NCBI RefSeq assembly: GCF_003086295.3
Contig: NC_092040.1
Span: 4,278,001 to 4,342,000, forward strand
Direction of reading: 5' to 3'
Source: Arachis hypogaea
Lineage: Eukaryota; Streptophyta; Magnoliopsida; Fabales; Fabaceae
DNA length: 64,000 bases
Part shown: one piece after another, positions 48,000-60,559 of the stretch
Position numbering within the stretch: the stretch's first letter is position 1
Layout of the letters: each line of letters begins with the position of its first letter
Program-made: the position numbers and the translations under genes
The notes under the pieces: model-generated
What the model saw: only the letters and a program-made list of their open reading frames with translations
The model's database searches: none
What the model was told of the DNA's origin: nothing

Positions 48000-50370
48000 A
48001 TGCCGCTAATTCTATCAGAGGCACCCTTTTTCCTCTTTTCTCTCTTTAGAAAAATATTCCTAAACATGCTAACCTTCACATTTTTTCTCGAAGTACTATC
48101 GACGATATTCTGCTCGCTCAGATGAAGACGATGACATTGGATTTTCTATTTCATTTTGTCTGTCAGATTTGCTCGCCATCTCCTCCTATGTTGTGTGAGG
48201 TTCGAATATTCTCTAGCTATATAAATTTTTGCCTTCGTCGCCTCCAACTTCCATTGACGCATCATCACAAGTTCAAATATGTTTTAGCTACTTTCCCACG
48301 TCTGTATCTTTTGATTCAGATTTTCTGCCAAAGCTCCACGTTGGAATAATATTTTACAGTAACCAAAACCAAAAAAATAATATATACATTTTATAGGGAA
48401 CCAAAAGCTTATCCAAGCTAAAAATTATCGTGAGAAGCATCTAAAATTAATGTAAAATGAATATCCAAAATATAATAAAAAAACATCCAAAATGTAACAA
48501 AAATAAAACATTCAAAATCTAACAAAAAATCTAAATTATTGTAAAAAATTTAAAACCTTACAAAATGACACACAGTACAAAAAAAACACTAAATAATGTC
48601 GGATTTATCGTTAGACATTAGTAGTGAGTCTATCAGCCGTTTTTGATTTCCAATAATAAATTTGTCAGTAATATTTGGAGGAAAAAAGAACATCCAAAAT
48701 ATTAAGAAAAAGAACATTTAAAACTATTAAAAATTATTAAAAATCTATAAAAAAGAACCCTTCAAAACATAAGAAAAAAAATATCTAAAACATATTTAAT
48801 ATTTAAAAAAAAGAAACATCTAAAACTAATTAAAAAAATCATCCAAAATCTAGAAGAAGAAAAGAAAAAAAAACGTGCATAACATAAAATATTGGGATGC
48901 ATTTTTTAAAATCGAAAAAGTTGGCTCAAGTTGATTGTATATATACAATTAATTACCTATACTTTTTTTTTAAAAAAAAGAACAACCTATAGAGTTAAGT
49001 CACAAACATAATTAAATGATTTTGGATGATATAGTTGTGATATCTAAATGTGACCTAAAATAACTAGAAATTATTTAAAACGATAATTATGTTGCCTTTA
49101 GGATGTTATATCTTTGTCTTTAAATTCATCTATATATCTCTTTCTTGAAGAAACCCTAAATCAACAGAAATCCATTTCACATCTATCTACTTCCTATAAC
49201 CTTTTAAATATATATACCGAAGCAGAAACCCGCCCCGAATTGAATAAAGACGACAGGTTGGATCGTGGATATGGATTGCATTACCATTCATACATGATAT
49301 TGGTGTTTCCAATCTTAAACATGGAAGTATTAAACGGCTACACCCAAGTTCTATCTTCTTTTGCCTCCTCCGATTTGGTTATGTTGAGATATTTTATAGA
49401 TGTTCTTTATTTTAGTATTACAATGATTGAAGCTAGCACTCTCAAAATATTGGGTTGCCCTATATTTCCTAGGTTTTGATTTGATGACTTAATTTATCTG
49501 TTATATGTTTGTGTCTTGTGTATTGTTTTATGGGTGAAGGTAATAATATATAGATCTAAAGATAAGATCAGATATTAGAAAAATACATAAGTAATTAATA
49601 TTGAGACTTAGAAGATTTAAAGTAAATGGTGTTTATTTTAATTTGTCTCTCTTATTATAATTTTTTCCCTTTTATTATGGTGATGACAAATGATCTGAGA
49701 GGTTATAATACAAAGAATAATACACAATAGGTATGACTTCTAACATTGTATATCTTTTTTTTTTCTTTTTTTTCACCAGCTATCTAACAGGTTGGAAGTT
49801 CAATGACTAATTTTTCGGATATTGTAGAGGCACACAAAATGGACCTTCCAAACAAGCAAGCTTCATAAAATTAGTTAATACAAGGGGCACGGCCCCCAAA
49901 CTTTTGTTAAAAAAATTAGTAATACTTTTTCAGAAAATAAAAAATAGTTCAGTTGGCTCAAATACTTTACTATAACTTAAAATATTAAAGTTTAATCTTC
50001 ATCTTTTGCTTTTATTACACAATAATTTTTAGTTTTAAACATTCAAACTTTGTTGAATTTGGACTGAACTAAGTATATTCGCATTTCGCAGTTCTCTATT
50101 CAATAAGTAACATTACTTCTATCTTTGAGTTCAAATATAAAAAATTAGGTATTTTTTGTTTATGTAATTTAATATTATTATATATTTTACTTTTTTTATT
50201 TAATTTAATTTTTTATATGATAAAAAATATTAGAATATTCAATAAGTATTGATATTATTGTATTTGTATAAATTGATAAAAAATTCAATAAATATTATAA
50301 ATTTTAATATTTATCCTTCTAATTTCTTTTTTACATATTTTACAGGATATATATTCAAACTTTTATATAA
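48000..50370. other. Intergenic DNA, possibly the interior of the CACTA-like element on its left
   Basis: No gene can be supported. Repeated catccaaaa/aacatctaaaa phrases run through 48430-48860. A 121-codon ORF at 49114-49479 (begins MSLNSSIYLFLEETLNQQ) has no recognisable domain. Confidence 0.35.
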
Positions 50371-50378
50371 AATAATCA

Positions 50379-50740
50379 TGAAAAATCAAAGAATTGATGC
50401 ATTTTTAAGAGGAAGGCTAATATTCAAGAAGGAGAACATATAATTTTTACAATATCAATCCCTGTAGATAGTTCTTCTACTTTAATGAATCACAAAAAAA
50501 GTGAGATACAACCTTCAAATGTTTAAAGAGTTGCATCTGATGAGTTTGACCTTAATTCTTTAGAATGAGACACTGTAAAACGGCTTTAAATTTGACAATG
50601 CTACCCAAATCAGAGAAATGAAGTTAGACGAACTTATCTTAAATGAGGTTCATATAAAAAATATATTGACAATTACCTTCTATCTGATCCCTCAAAATTT
50701 TATTTCAAACTCTGCCACTGATTTCATTCCCATTATTCAG
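50379..50740 (+). pseudogene. Relic of a hAT-type TTF/ZMYM1-like transposase protein, N-terminal part
   Basis: Reads MKNQRIDAFLRGRLIFKKEN, then a stop. In the downstream frame it reads VASDEFDLNSLE, a stop, NQRNEVRRTYLK, a stop, and YKKYIDNYLLSDPSKFYFKL. The arrangement 'short basic N-terminus, DEFDLNSLERDPGKR, YHPNQRDEVRRAYL, GPYQ' is that of the TTF-type zinc-finger proteins encoded by hAT elements. At least four stops make it non-functional, and the catalytic part is missing. Confidence 0.6.
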
Positions 50741-50749
50741 TGAGTATCA

Positions 50750-53215
50750 AATCCAGAAGAGATGGTTAATAGACACAAACTCTCATCTATTTGTGTTAAC
50801 TTGGGTTGGTTATATCTACTTATTTTAGTAGGACTGTAATATATGAATGGGCCGAAGAATATATGTTTAGATAATTCTATTAGATGTTATACTTCTTAAT
50901 TTTGTTCTTGTTACTTCTATTTTTTTTAAAATGACTTTTTTTCATAGTTAACCATATATTTCTTCCTTATCTATGTTATAAAGTAATTATGGGAGAAGAG
51001 AAGTTCACCAATCACCACCTTCACGACATACTTCCACCGTTCCACGTGACCCAGGCTTGAACTGAAACCCTCGGTTAGTTTTTTTTTCTTTGACAAATAA
51101 TATTTTATCATATTCAAAATCGTGAAGGATATAATAATAAGTACTTACAATGGTTATTCTTTGCTGTTTAATGCTTATTCTAGGGTATAATGTATTCTTA
51201 TGTTAATGTTAAAGTGGAAAATACTTTTATATTATCAGCTCTTTCTAATAGCAAAGAAGTGAAGAACACACGAACCTGTTGAGAGAAAAAAGTTTAAGAA
51301 TAAGCATTTTTCTTAAAATTTAGTAAGTATTTAATCAATAAAAAAAATAAATAATCTCATATCATTAAATATAATCTCATACCATTAAAAATATTAATAA
51401 TAACTAATTAATGATAAAAAATAACAAAATTTAATTTACTGATATCTTAGCACTCACCGTGTTAAGAATTATCACCGGTATCTTCCACCAATTTTTTTTT
51501 CCTCTCCTTTTCCTTTCTTTTTCCCACCTATTTACTTTCTCTCTTTTTTTTCCTTTTTCTTCTTTCTTTCAGTTTCTTGAGTTTTTTCCATCTCTAATTT
51601 CAGATTTAAAAAAATATTCTTTTTTTCTTCTTTCTTTTTCTTTCATTTTCTTTTCACTCTCTCTTCTATCTCTTTCTCTATTTCTAGTATTATTTTCTAT
51701 TTTTGCTTTTTTATTTTTAGTTTTCGGATTTTTTTGTTTATTTTCTTTGGTAGATTTAATATGTTGATAATCCTTTAATAATTATTCTTTTCCTTTCGTA
51801 ATGTAATTATTCTTTTTTATAGTGCACTAGTTTTCTTCTATGGGTTTTTTATTTCAGTAGTGCAGGATCAGGTCCTCATATGGAAAAAAGACATTTTGAA
51901 TAAAGTTGGATATTCATAGAAAATTTTGCAAATCTAAAAACTGATGAGATCTATTTAGAATCGAGAAAAAGTTATCCTAATCTGTTGCAAGTTTGAAGTA
52001 CATCTATGTTTTAAAAACGAAAAAGACTTAATTTTGTTTTTATTTCTGCTCATTAAAATTTTTTGTAATAAAATATTATATCTTCTTTTAATTTATAGCT
52101 CAATATATAAAATATTTATCTTCTAATTTAGACGTAGATCTTGGTGTGATTTATAAATGTTGTGTGTCTTTTCTATGAATGAAAGTTGTTCTTCCTAGAA
52201 AAAAAAGGATATAATGTACTCTTAGATTAGTCATGTATTTTCTTTCTTTTTTTGTGACGTTAACTTGAATAAATAATTGAATTGTAAAATATGTTTTTTT
52301 TAACGTTTGTAACTTTTTAAAAAAATATCTTAAACATTTAATTTCATTTAATTTTGTTTTTAATTTTTTTATTTATATTAAAATTATATCTAAATATTTT
52401 TATTTATGTTAAAACTATTTTTAAATTTTTAAATTTTGTCTTTTAAGTTTTAGACGGACTTAACATTCATAAATAACTAGTTTTAATGCAAATAAAAAAA
52501 TTAGAAATAAAATTGAATGAAATTAAACGTTATAAATATGTTAAAAAAAATTGCAAATAATAAAAAAGATTACATAAATTTTTTCTAATATTTATATATT
52601 TATAAATATTATATTTATTTTATTTATTCAAAAAAATATTCCGATACCGGCTAATTCCAAATTCAAATCCCATTTTGATTTTTTTTTCATAGTTTTACCC
52701 CTTTTTATTGAGATTTTTTTTTTGGAAAAATAGATTGAATAGATCCGTTGGGCCATTCAATAGCTAATGTAATTGATGCTAACTAATGGGCTACAGCGAT
52801 TGCATGCCCGGTTCAAGCACATTTGAGTTCAAGTCCAAAAAGAAAAAAGAGTTTGAATTTGGTTTTAGTCAAAGGTGAATAAAAAACCTAATTTAATTCT
52901 TGACTTCGGACTAAAAAATATTCTAAAAAAAATAAAAAAAGTTATCTAGTCATTTAAACTATATGATTTTGTGGAGTGTATGTTGTGTAGTATTAAGATC
53001 AATTTGAACTCTCTAACTTTTTTATATAATAAATTAAGTGAAATTATGTTTTAAAAATATATTTTAATTATATAATAGTTTTTTTAATTTTTTTTAATAT
53101 ATCTAATCTTAATATATTAAAAATATACAAAAATTATTTTTACGATAAATTTTAATAAGGTATTTTTTACTGATACTTTTTAATTGTGTTTTTAAAACAT
53201 ATATTATTAATAATG
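50750..53215. other. AT-rich intergenic DNA with a pyrimidine-rich block
   Basis: No gene is seen. 51480-51770 is an extreme T/C-rich block that stays open as a 102-codon ORF only because of its composition. Confidence 0.4.
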
Positions 53216-53219
53216 AATA

Positions 53220-54412
53220 AGTAAATTTTTTTATTATTTTAAAGTATTGGGACAAAGATTCAAAAATTAAAATTTAGTATTATGTTTGTTAATCTAAAAA
53301 CTGATACTAAAATCTTTATTTTTGTCTCTAAAATTTTAGTATTTTAGTATCTTCAAAAAGTGACAGGGACTGAAATTTTTTGAGACAAAAACTGAAACTT
53401 TGATAATATTTTATACTTAAAATATTCCGATTTTAATTAATTAATTCCAACTTTTTCTGTTGTGCAAATCAAATTAGATCTCCATTCTTCGCGGTCCCTC
53501 ACTCCTTTGTCTTTTCATTCCTTTTTCGAAGACTTCTAGCTGCAACATAATCATCCTTTTCTTTTTGATTTGTTCTCTTAATTGTCGTTTTCTCTTCGGA
53601 AGAATTTGCACTTGGACATATGTTTCGATTTAAAGTACTTTTATGTTGGTTGCAAGGCTCCTGAAGATTTTAGTTTAGAGAAATGTTTTCAGCGGGTTGG
53701 ATATCTCGTGTGCAAAATTCAAAAAATTAAAGGTGGCAATTTGTTTTTACGCATATATTATAAAAGAGTTGGGTGAGAATTAATGCACCGAAACTTCAAG
53801 ATTTGGTTTGGCACTGTAATACAGTTACAGATATGAGTATGCAAATAGAATTTTAAATTTGACATTGGCAACCATTAATTATTCCTTGAACTACTTGATC
53901 TCAATGATTTAGCTTTTAAAAGTCAAGAAACGAGTATGAGAGAGTCCAGATAAAAAATTATTCACACTTTGAAGCTTACCAATACTAACATCCTCATTCA
54001 ATATGAAGAAATCAACTGAGGCATCACCACATAACAAAGAAAATGAATTCGACGAGGCGGTGCGGTTGTGAAGCATTGGAGACTTGCAAGTGCGCCTTGT
54101 TCGTTTGGGATCGTTGGTGGTGCTGTCGGTGGTGGAGAAGACCGGAAAATTCCTTCCCTTCTCAGTTAAAATTTTAGGAAAAAAGAGAAAGGGACTGGAG
54201 ATTGCTGAAAATGAAATATAATTTGAGTTAAGGTTACATTTTAAAGTTAAGGATATTATTGTAAGTTTAAACATTTCATTCTTTACTTTTATTTTAAACC
54301 AAATAGAATACTCGACATAATTTAGTCATATATACTTTTATATCAAACATAATACTAAAACATATTTCAATCTTTCAGTCTCTCTTTCAAATGTTACCTT
54401 AAGGCTTTAATT
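53220..54412. mobile_element. Tourist/Harbinger-like relic with unrelated interior
   Basis: The left part (ctaaaattttagtattttag; aaaaagtgacagggactgaa) and right end (tctttcagtctctctttc followed by aaatgttacc and ttaa) match the family of 62284-62670. They are separated by about 800 bp without homology that contains a minus-strand ORF (53909-54274) of unknown nature. The left terminus is missing or too diverged to place. Confidence 0.4.
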
Positions 54413-54528
54413 CCTTCAATTCTTACATACTGGTTTAAAAAAAAAATTCCTTTTCTTATCCACTTATTCAAGTTTTTTTAATGATATATAAAGTTGTTCA
54501 ACAAGTATTATATTTTTAATAAGATGAA

Positions 54529-54661
54529 TATTCACATGCAGTTATTTTCATGTGAAATTGATAGTTAAGAATCGTTAGATAATTTAATATATTTAACTAA
54601 ATTATCATCTAATAATTCTCAACTATCAACTTTATATAAAAATAATTGCATATAAGTTTTT
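54529..54661. mobile_element. Palindromic MITE, third copy
   Basis: The left half (ttcacatgcagttatttt; gtgaaattgatagttaagaa) and right half (attctcaactatcaacttta; aataattgcatataagt) form a near-complete inverted repeat of about 60 bp per arm. Same family as the outer element at 41447. Confidence 0.7.
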
Positions 54662-54669
54662 ACCTTTTA

Positions 54670-56660
54670 ATAATTATTCTTTTAGCAATAATTTTTCTAA
54701 AAAATTTACAATCTATATATTTTATATTTATACCCATATAATGGTGAAAAATAAAAAGGAATGAAACTTTTTTTATAAAGGAAAAGACTAATGTCTAAAA
54801 AGGGAGAATGTCTTCAAGTTCTACTCATCTTCATTTTTCGGGTCCTTTAATCCGGCGATTCGAAACAGTTGCACCAAATCAATGAGTTGGCGAATCCACC
54901 GTGAGTTTAGAAAAACAAAATTTTGTGTGGACAGATTGGTTTTACATGAGCATAACTTATTATATGATTGACGTCATATATTTTCATCTTATTTTTCTGT
55001 ATTTCTCTTCGTTTTTTTTTTTGTTGATTTAGTTGGAACAATATTTTTTAAAATAGTAGTTGTTTAATCTGTTTTTTTGTTAAACATTTATGCCTCGTTG
55101 TTTACATAAAAAATATAACTTTAATAATATTACCACATATGAATAGTTATATTTATGAATAATTTTTTCTCAAAAAATTCTACACAAACTTTAAACTCCA
55201 TCATTATTCTCAGGTACTTCTTGTCTTCTATTTAATAGAATTAATTTTTATTATAAAATTAATTTTTAACTCTTCTTTTTTAAAAAAAGTTATAATTAAA
55301 ATTTAATATTTAAATTTTAAAATTAAAAAATGAATATATATCTAAATAAATCCTTAAAATTCTCAATTTTTTTTTATTATTATGAGATCCCTAAACTTTA
55401 TAAAAATAAGATATATAAGTCCTTATTTTAGTTAGATTTATTATTTTTATTTAGACAAATAGTTCTTCAAAAGTGCAACGCAATAATCTATAACTCTTGA
55501 CCTTTTGGATTTAGAACTCTAATATCATATTATAAAACTACTCATTCCAAAAACTTAATCTAATAGGAAAAAGTAATATTAATGGTTATATCTATAATAC
55601 TGAATTCTCTAAATCTCTTGAACAAAATTTTTACTGGCTCTCTATACTTTTTCATTTAAATATATACTCTTAAAAAATTGACTAAAAGAAGTTGACTTTT
55701 TAATTAAATTCTACCAGACACCGATCTTTTTTTTTCGAACTTGGACCAAACACCCCCCATAGGCCCATACCCAGCATGTGGAGGATAAATTAAGTGCAGG
55801 TATGAACCATTGACCCATTCTACCCTGCCGGATATTTTTGCCATGCTTGAGTAAACAACCATCTATGAGTTTCTATACAGTACAAAACCCTTGCCGAAAC
55901 CCCACGCTACTCTTTCTTCTTCTGGTGAAGGCAACTCCTCAATTAAGCAACTTAATGCCTTCTTTTCTTTAGCTTTTACTACCCACTTCTTTAACTTTTT
56001 ACTACTACACTATTATTATGGACTATTGGACTATTATTTATATATACACCTCGAAGACACAAATTTTAATGAATAACTTATGATTTTTAAGAAAAGAAAG
56101 CTACTGTCTGAGTTTTAAGAATAAAAATAACAAAAACATTTACATCATCAATTCATCATAGCGTCCAATCCGCACCATGACAAAATAAAATTAAACAAAT
56201 CTTAAGTTGAGGAAAAAACATTCAACATAGTTGGCTAAAATACTCGTTTCCAAATTCCACCTGCAAAAGCGTTCATTTTATCCACACCAACTTCACTAAA
56301 AAAAAAGTCATCAAAACAATATTAATATTCAAGAGTACAAGTTCAACACTTAACCCGTGGACCCACCTTTTTCTTCTATGTGATCATGGTTTAAGCTAAC
56401 AAACAAGTGTTTTAGACTTTTTTTTTCTTTTTTTCTTTTAAATTTTTTTGACTACATAATACAACACAATTTTCCAACTTTTCTTGGTCTTCTCTTTCCC
56501 TTTCTCACTTCATTTTTCTTTCATTGAGTTTATAATTCAACAACCATGACCAAAACTTTCTCAGAACCTTCTTAATTAGTTATTGGCAATAACACTGATA
56601 CAAAAACCAAAAGAAAAAACACATATAATTCAGTAAAGGAGTGCAGAAATTTCAAGTGCG
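54670..56660. other. Intergenic DNA and upstream region of the aspartic protease gene
   Basis: No gene is supported. Patches near 54800-54910 and 55720-55960 are less AT-rich but have no readable exons. The protease leader probably begins after about 56500. Confidence 0.4.
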
Positions 56661-56673
56661 ATTAGTTTAGTTA

Positions 56674-59600
56674 ATGATGATGATGATGATGGACTATAGG
56701 TCTATCTCTATCTGTATAATTGTGGCGGTTTTGACGATGAGTTTGTTGGCTTCACATGGCGGTTGCAACGGTTTGCATTCCTTCGGTTATGACATGCACC
56801 ACTTGTTTTCCGACCCGGTGAAGGGAATTCTCGGTGTTGATGAGTTTCCTCAGAAGGGAACTCGTCAATACTATGCTGCTATGGAACAAAGAGACCGGGT
56901 TTTCCGGCGACGGAGGCTCGCCGGCCAACACGATACGCCGCTCACTTTCGCCGCCGGCAACGATACTTACCAGATTGACTCCTTTGGATTGTATCACTTC
57001 TTCGACCATTCTTAATTTTCCATTCCTCCTTCGTTATCTGATTTATTTATTTATTTTTATTATTTTGGTATGGTTGCTAGTTTTTATGAGAACATTAAAG
57101 CATGTTAATTAAACTCTTTTTTTTATAAGCAAAAATTTATATATATTTCACACCAAAAGTGCTACTAGGTCACAGGTTCATAGGAGATTTTATGAGTTGA
57201 GGAAGTATGGGGAGTCAATAGAATATTTGTACAATGTGTACAATGAAGGTTTAGAGATGTTCGATTCAGTATCAGAGATATAACCATTAGTGTTACATTT
57301 TCCTATCAGTTTAAGCTTTTGGGATAAGTGGTTTTATGATATGCTATCAGAGCTCTATGTTCATTTTTTAATTCATATTGGGCCAAATAAATAGCCTATT
57401 GTACACATTGTACAAAGATTCCATTGGCTCCCTAGTGGGGTTCGAATGAATTTTGCCATACAGAGAAAGAAATTTCACTTTTTCTTTCTTATTGTGTATT
57501 TTTTTATGATGATGTGTTCATGTGTATATGTAATAATGATTTGTAATTCCTTTGTTTTTCTTAATGGTATTTTCAGTTTGCATTTTGCCAATGTTTCTGT
57601 TGGGACACCAGCTTTATGGTTTTTGGTGGCATTGGATACCGGAAGTGACTTGTTCTGGTTACCTTGCAATTGTACCAGCTGTGTCCATGGTGTAAAGATA
57701 TCAAGTGGCAAGGTATAACTTGCACTTTTATCTATAGGACTTTTAATTGGATTTATATTCTGTGTTAGCACTATTTATGATCTTTGAATTTGTTGCTTGT
57801 ATTGTATGTGACAGACACTTAAGTTTAATATCTATGATCTGAAAAGATCTTCTACAAGCCAAAATGTTCTGTGCAATAGCAGCTTATGTGAAGAATCAAG
57901 TCAATGCACTTCATTGGGTAGCACTTGTCCATACCAAGTTAAATATCTATCAAATGGTACTTCAACTACTGGAATCTTGGTAGAGGATGTTTTGCACTTA
58001 GTTACAGATGATGATCAAACAAAAGATGTTGACGGTTCAATTACATTTGGGTAAAAATTCTCAATACTACCTTGCTATTTATAAAATTGGACTATTCATT
58101 GTACATGGTAAGTGTAGGGAGTAGAAAGTTAGCTTCTAGGAATGTCGATGATATCATTAACCTCACTCCTAAAAGCTTAAAAGTTTGAGGTATTGGATAG
58201 AAGTAAGCACATGAATAGTTTTTATATCCCCATATATTCCGTCACACAAGATGCTTGAAGATGAAGTATAGATAATGCATGAGCTTATCTTGTTAAAAAA
58301 TGAACTCTAGATTTCTCAGTTATAGCAACTTTTGACATCATATCATAAAACTATTTCCTTCCAAAACTTGAATTGTTGGGTAGAGAAATACAAATGAGCT
58401 TGCTATGTAACCGATTATAATTGCAATAACAACCATGTGCTAGAAATCTCTAGCAGGTTTTGACTGACTTTTATCAGTGAACAGGAGAATATTAAGTTTC
58501 CTCGCGGATTCCTTAAACTAATACTTCTAGTCATGGTTTCTTACTTTCTTTTTCATTCTTGTTCTTCGAAACGGCTTGGTATACTGGACTTTCTTTTCTT
58601 CGCATTACTTGTGATTAGAATCTGCAGGTTGTATTATCATCATTTTCATATTTGAATATGTTGTTGCAGTTGTGGCCAAGTTCAGACAGGAGCATTTCTT
58701 GATGGGGCAGCTCCAAATGGTCTCTTTGGACTTGGAATGAGCAATATATCTGTTCCAAGCATCTTGGCCAAACAAGGCCTTACTTCAAATTCATTTTCAA
58801 TGTGTTTTGGACCTGATGGCATTGGGAGAATCACTTTTGGGGATAATACCAGCTTGGTCCAAGGAAAAACACCATTTAACCTCGTGCATTCGCAGTAAGT
58901 GCCCATCAATGTTTGGGGATAATAACTACATTTCACACTTATCACTTGAATGGTCATCTACAAGAGAATATCTATTGAATAAAACTCAAAATAGACTCAT
59001 AGAACTGAAACTAGAGAAGGATATATAATATATCTTGTCCAACTTTACTTGTGCTTATTTTAACATGGATGCCTCTTGGTAGCCCAACTTACAACATCAC
59101 AATTACCCAAATCATTTTGGGAGGAAATGCTGCTGATCTTGAGTTCCATGCAATATTTGACTCTGGCACCTCATTTACATACCTAAATGACCCAGCTTAT
59201 ACACAGATTACTGAGAGTGTAAGTAATGTACACTAGAGTTTTATTTTATTTTGTTTTATTGGTTTAAGATGATATCTAGAGTGACACGTCACGTAAAAAG
59301 TGGTTAATATTTTCTGTTTCTTTTTGCAGTTCAATTCAATGATAAAGCAAAAACGGCATTCATCTAGTTCTGGCTCTGATTCTGATCTCCCCTTTGAATT
59401 CTGTTATAACATAAGGTGATTATTTTAACTTGACTCAAACTGTAAACTTCTTTTGTCATTTTAAACCATAGCAATTACTTCCACCATTCTATTCAGAAAT
59501 TAATGTAACTTCGTACAAATTATCATGCACTGATTTGATTTCCACTTTTCTGGCAGCTCGAATCAGAGTGTTGAAGTTCCCATTGTGAATCTGACTATGA

Positions 59601-60537
59601 AAGGTGGAGACAACTATTTTGTCAAGGACCCTATAGTAACCGTTACTGGATTGGTGAGAGCATCAAATACAACTTGGTTAAGGATTCATGATACTATTGA
59701 GATAAATATCTAATGATTTTCAGCCGTCTAGCCTCATGATTGCTTCTTGTGATATCCAGGATGTTGAGTTACTTTGTTTGGGCGTCTTGAAAAGCGACAG
59801 TGTGAACATCATAGGACGTGAGTATTTTGAATCAAAGAAGCTGAACAACATCCATTTATTTATATCTATCACTATCTATCTCTATATTAACTATTAAGGA
59901 TGTACTAAATTTTCATAGCGACCGATATTCGAGGATTGTGTTATCATTTTGGAAATTTTTTTCTTTCAATCGATGATTCATGATTCTTCCATTCTTGTCA
60001 GCAAACCTGCCTCTACTGCATCATTCTTTGGGACTTTTTTGTTGTCTGTCATGTTCAAAAACAATTCATGCATCAATATGACAAATACAAGCACAAAGTT
60101 CCATCACTTATTGCTGAAGCTTTGATACATAGTTGCAAACGTTCATTATATTTATCTTCATGCAGAGAACTTCATGACTGGTTACCGCATAATCTTTGAT
60201 CGCGAGAACATGGTTTTGAGTTGGAAAGAATCTGACTGTGAGTACAGTTTCACTTCTACTCCATCACCATAAGAACTTGGGTTTCATTACTACTTCTCCA
60301 TTAGTTATTATTGTTAATATGTTTTTTTTTTTACCAGGTTATGATGATGAACTCTCCAACTTAAATATTAACCAGTCTCACTCTCCTGCAATTTCTCCTG
60401 CTATTGCTGTGAATCCAGAAGCAACTTCAAATGTTTCTAATAATGACCCTGGAAGGCTGCTACCTAGTCACTCATTTAATTTAAGGCCCAGTTTTGTATT
60501 TATGATGGCTCTTTTCTTTATTTTAGCTATTTCTTGA
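56674..60537 (+). CDS. Secreted A1 aspartic protease, aspartyl protease family protein 1-like
   Basis: Exons 56674-56990, 57577-57712, 57815-58050, 58670-58894, 59083-59218, 59330-59415, 59557-59653, 59760-59817, 60166-60237 and 60338-60537 join in phase to 520 codons plus TGA. A run of six ATG codons opens the frame, preceded by an in-frame TAG; any of them could initiate. A hydrophobic signal peptide follows (ISICIIVAVLTMSLLASHGG). The first catalytic motif is ALDTGSDLFWLPC (D126) and the second is IFDSGTSFTYL (D331). Other family features are FANVSVGTP, CPYQVKYLSNGTSTTGILVE and NGLFGLGMSNISVPS. The C-terminal hydrophobic tail (FVFMMALFFILAIS) after a small-residue stretch suggests a GPI anchor, so the enzyme likely acts at the cell surface or wall. 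No defect is seen. Confidence 0.96.
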
Positions 60538-60559
60538 TCATACCCTATAGCTATTCAGC

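Noticed and set aside
49114..49479. 121-codon ORF beginning MSLNSSIYLF
   Set aside because: No recognisable domain, no neighbouring exons; could be chance or an old transposon fragment, so not listed as a gene.
51459..51767. 102-codon ORF rich in F, L and S
   Set aside because: Extreme pyrimidine bias of the strand explains the lack of stops; no start context or domain.
53909..54274. 121-codon minus-strand ORF
   Set aside because: Lies between halves of a MITE-like relic and shows no known motif; insufficient support for a gene.
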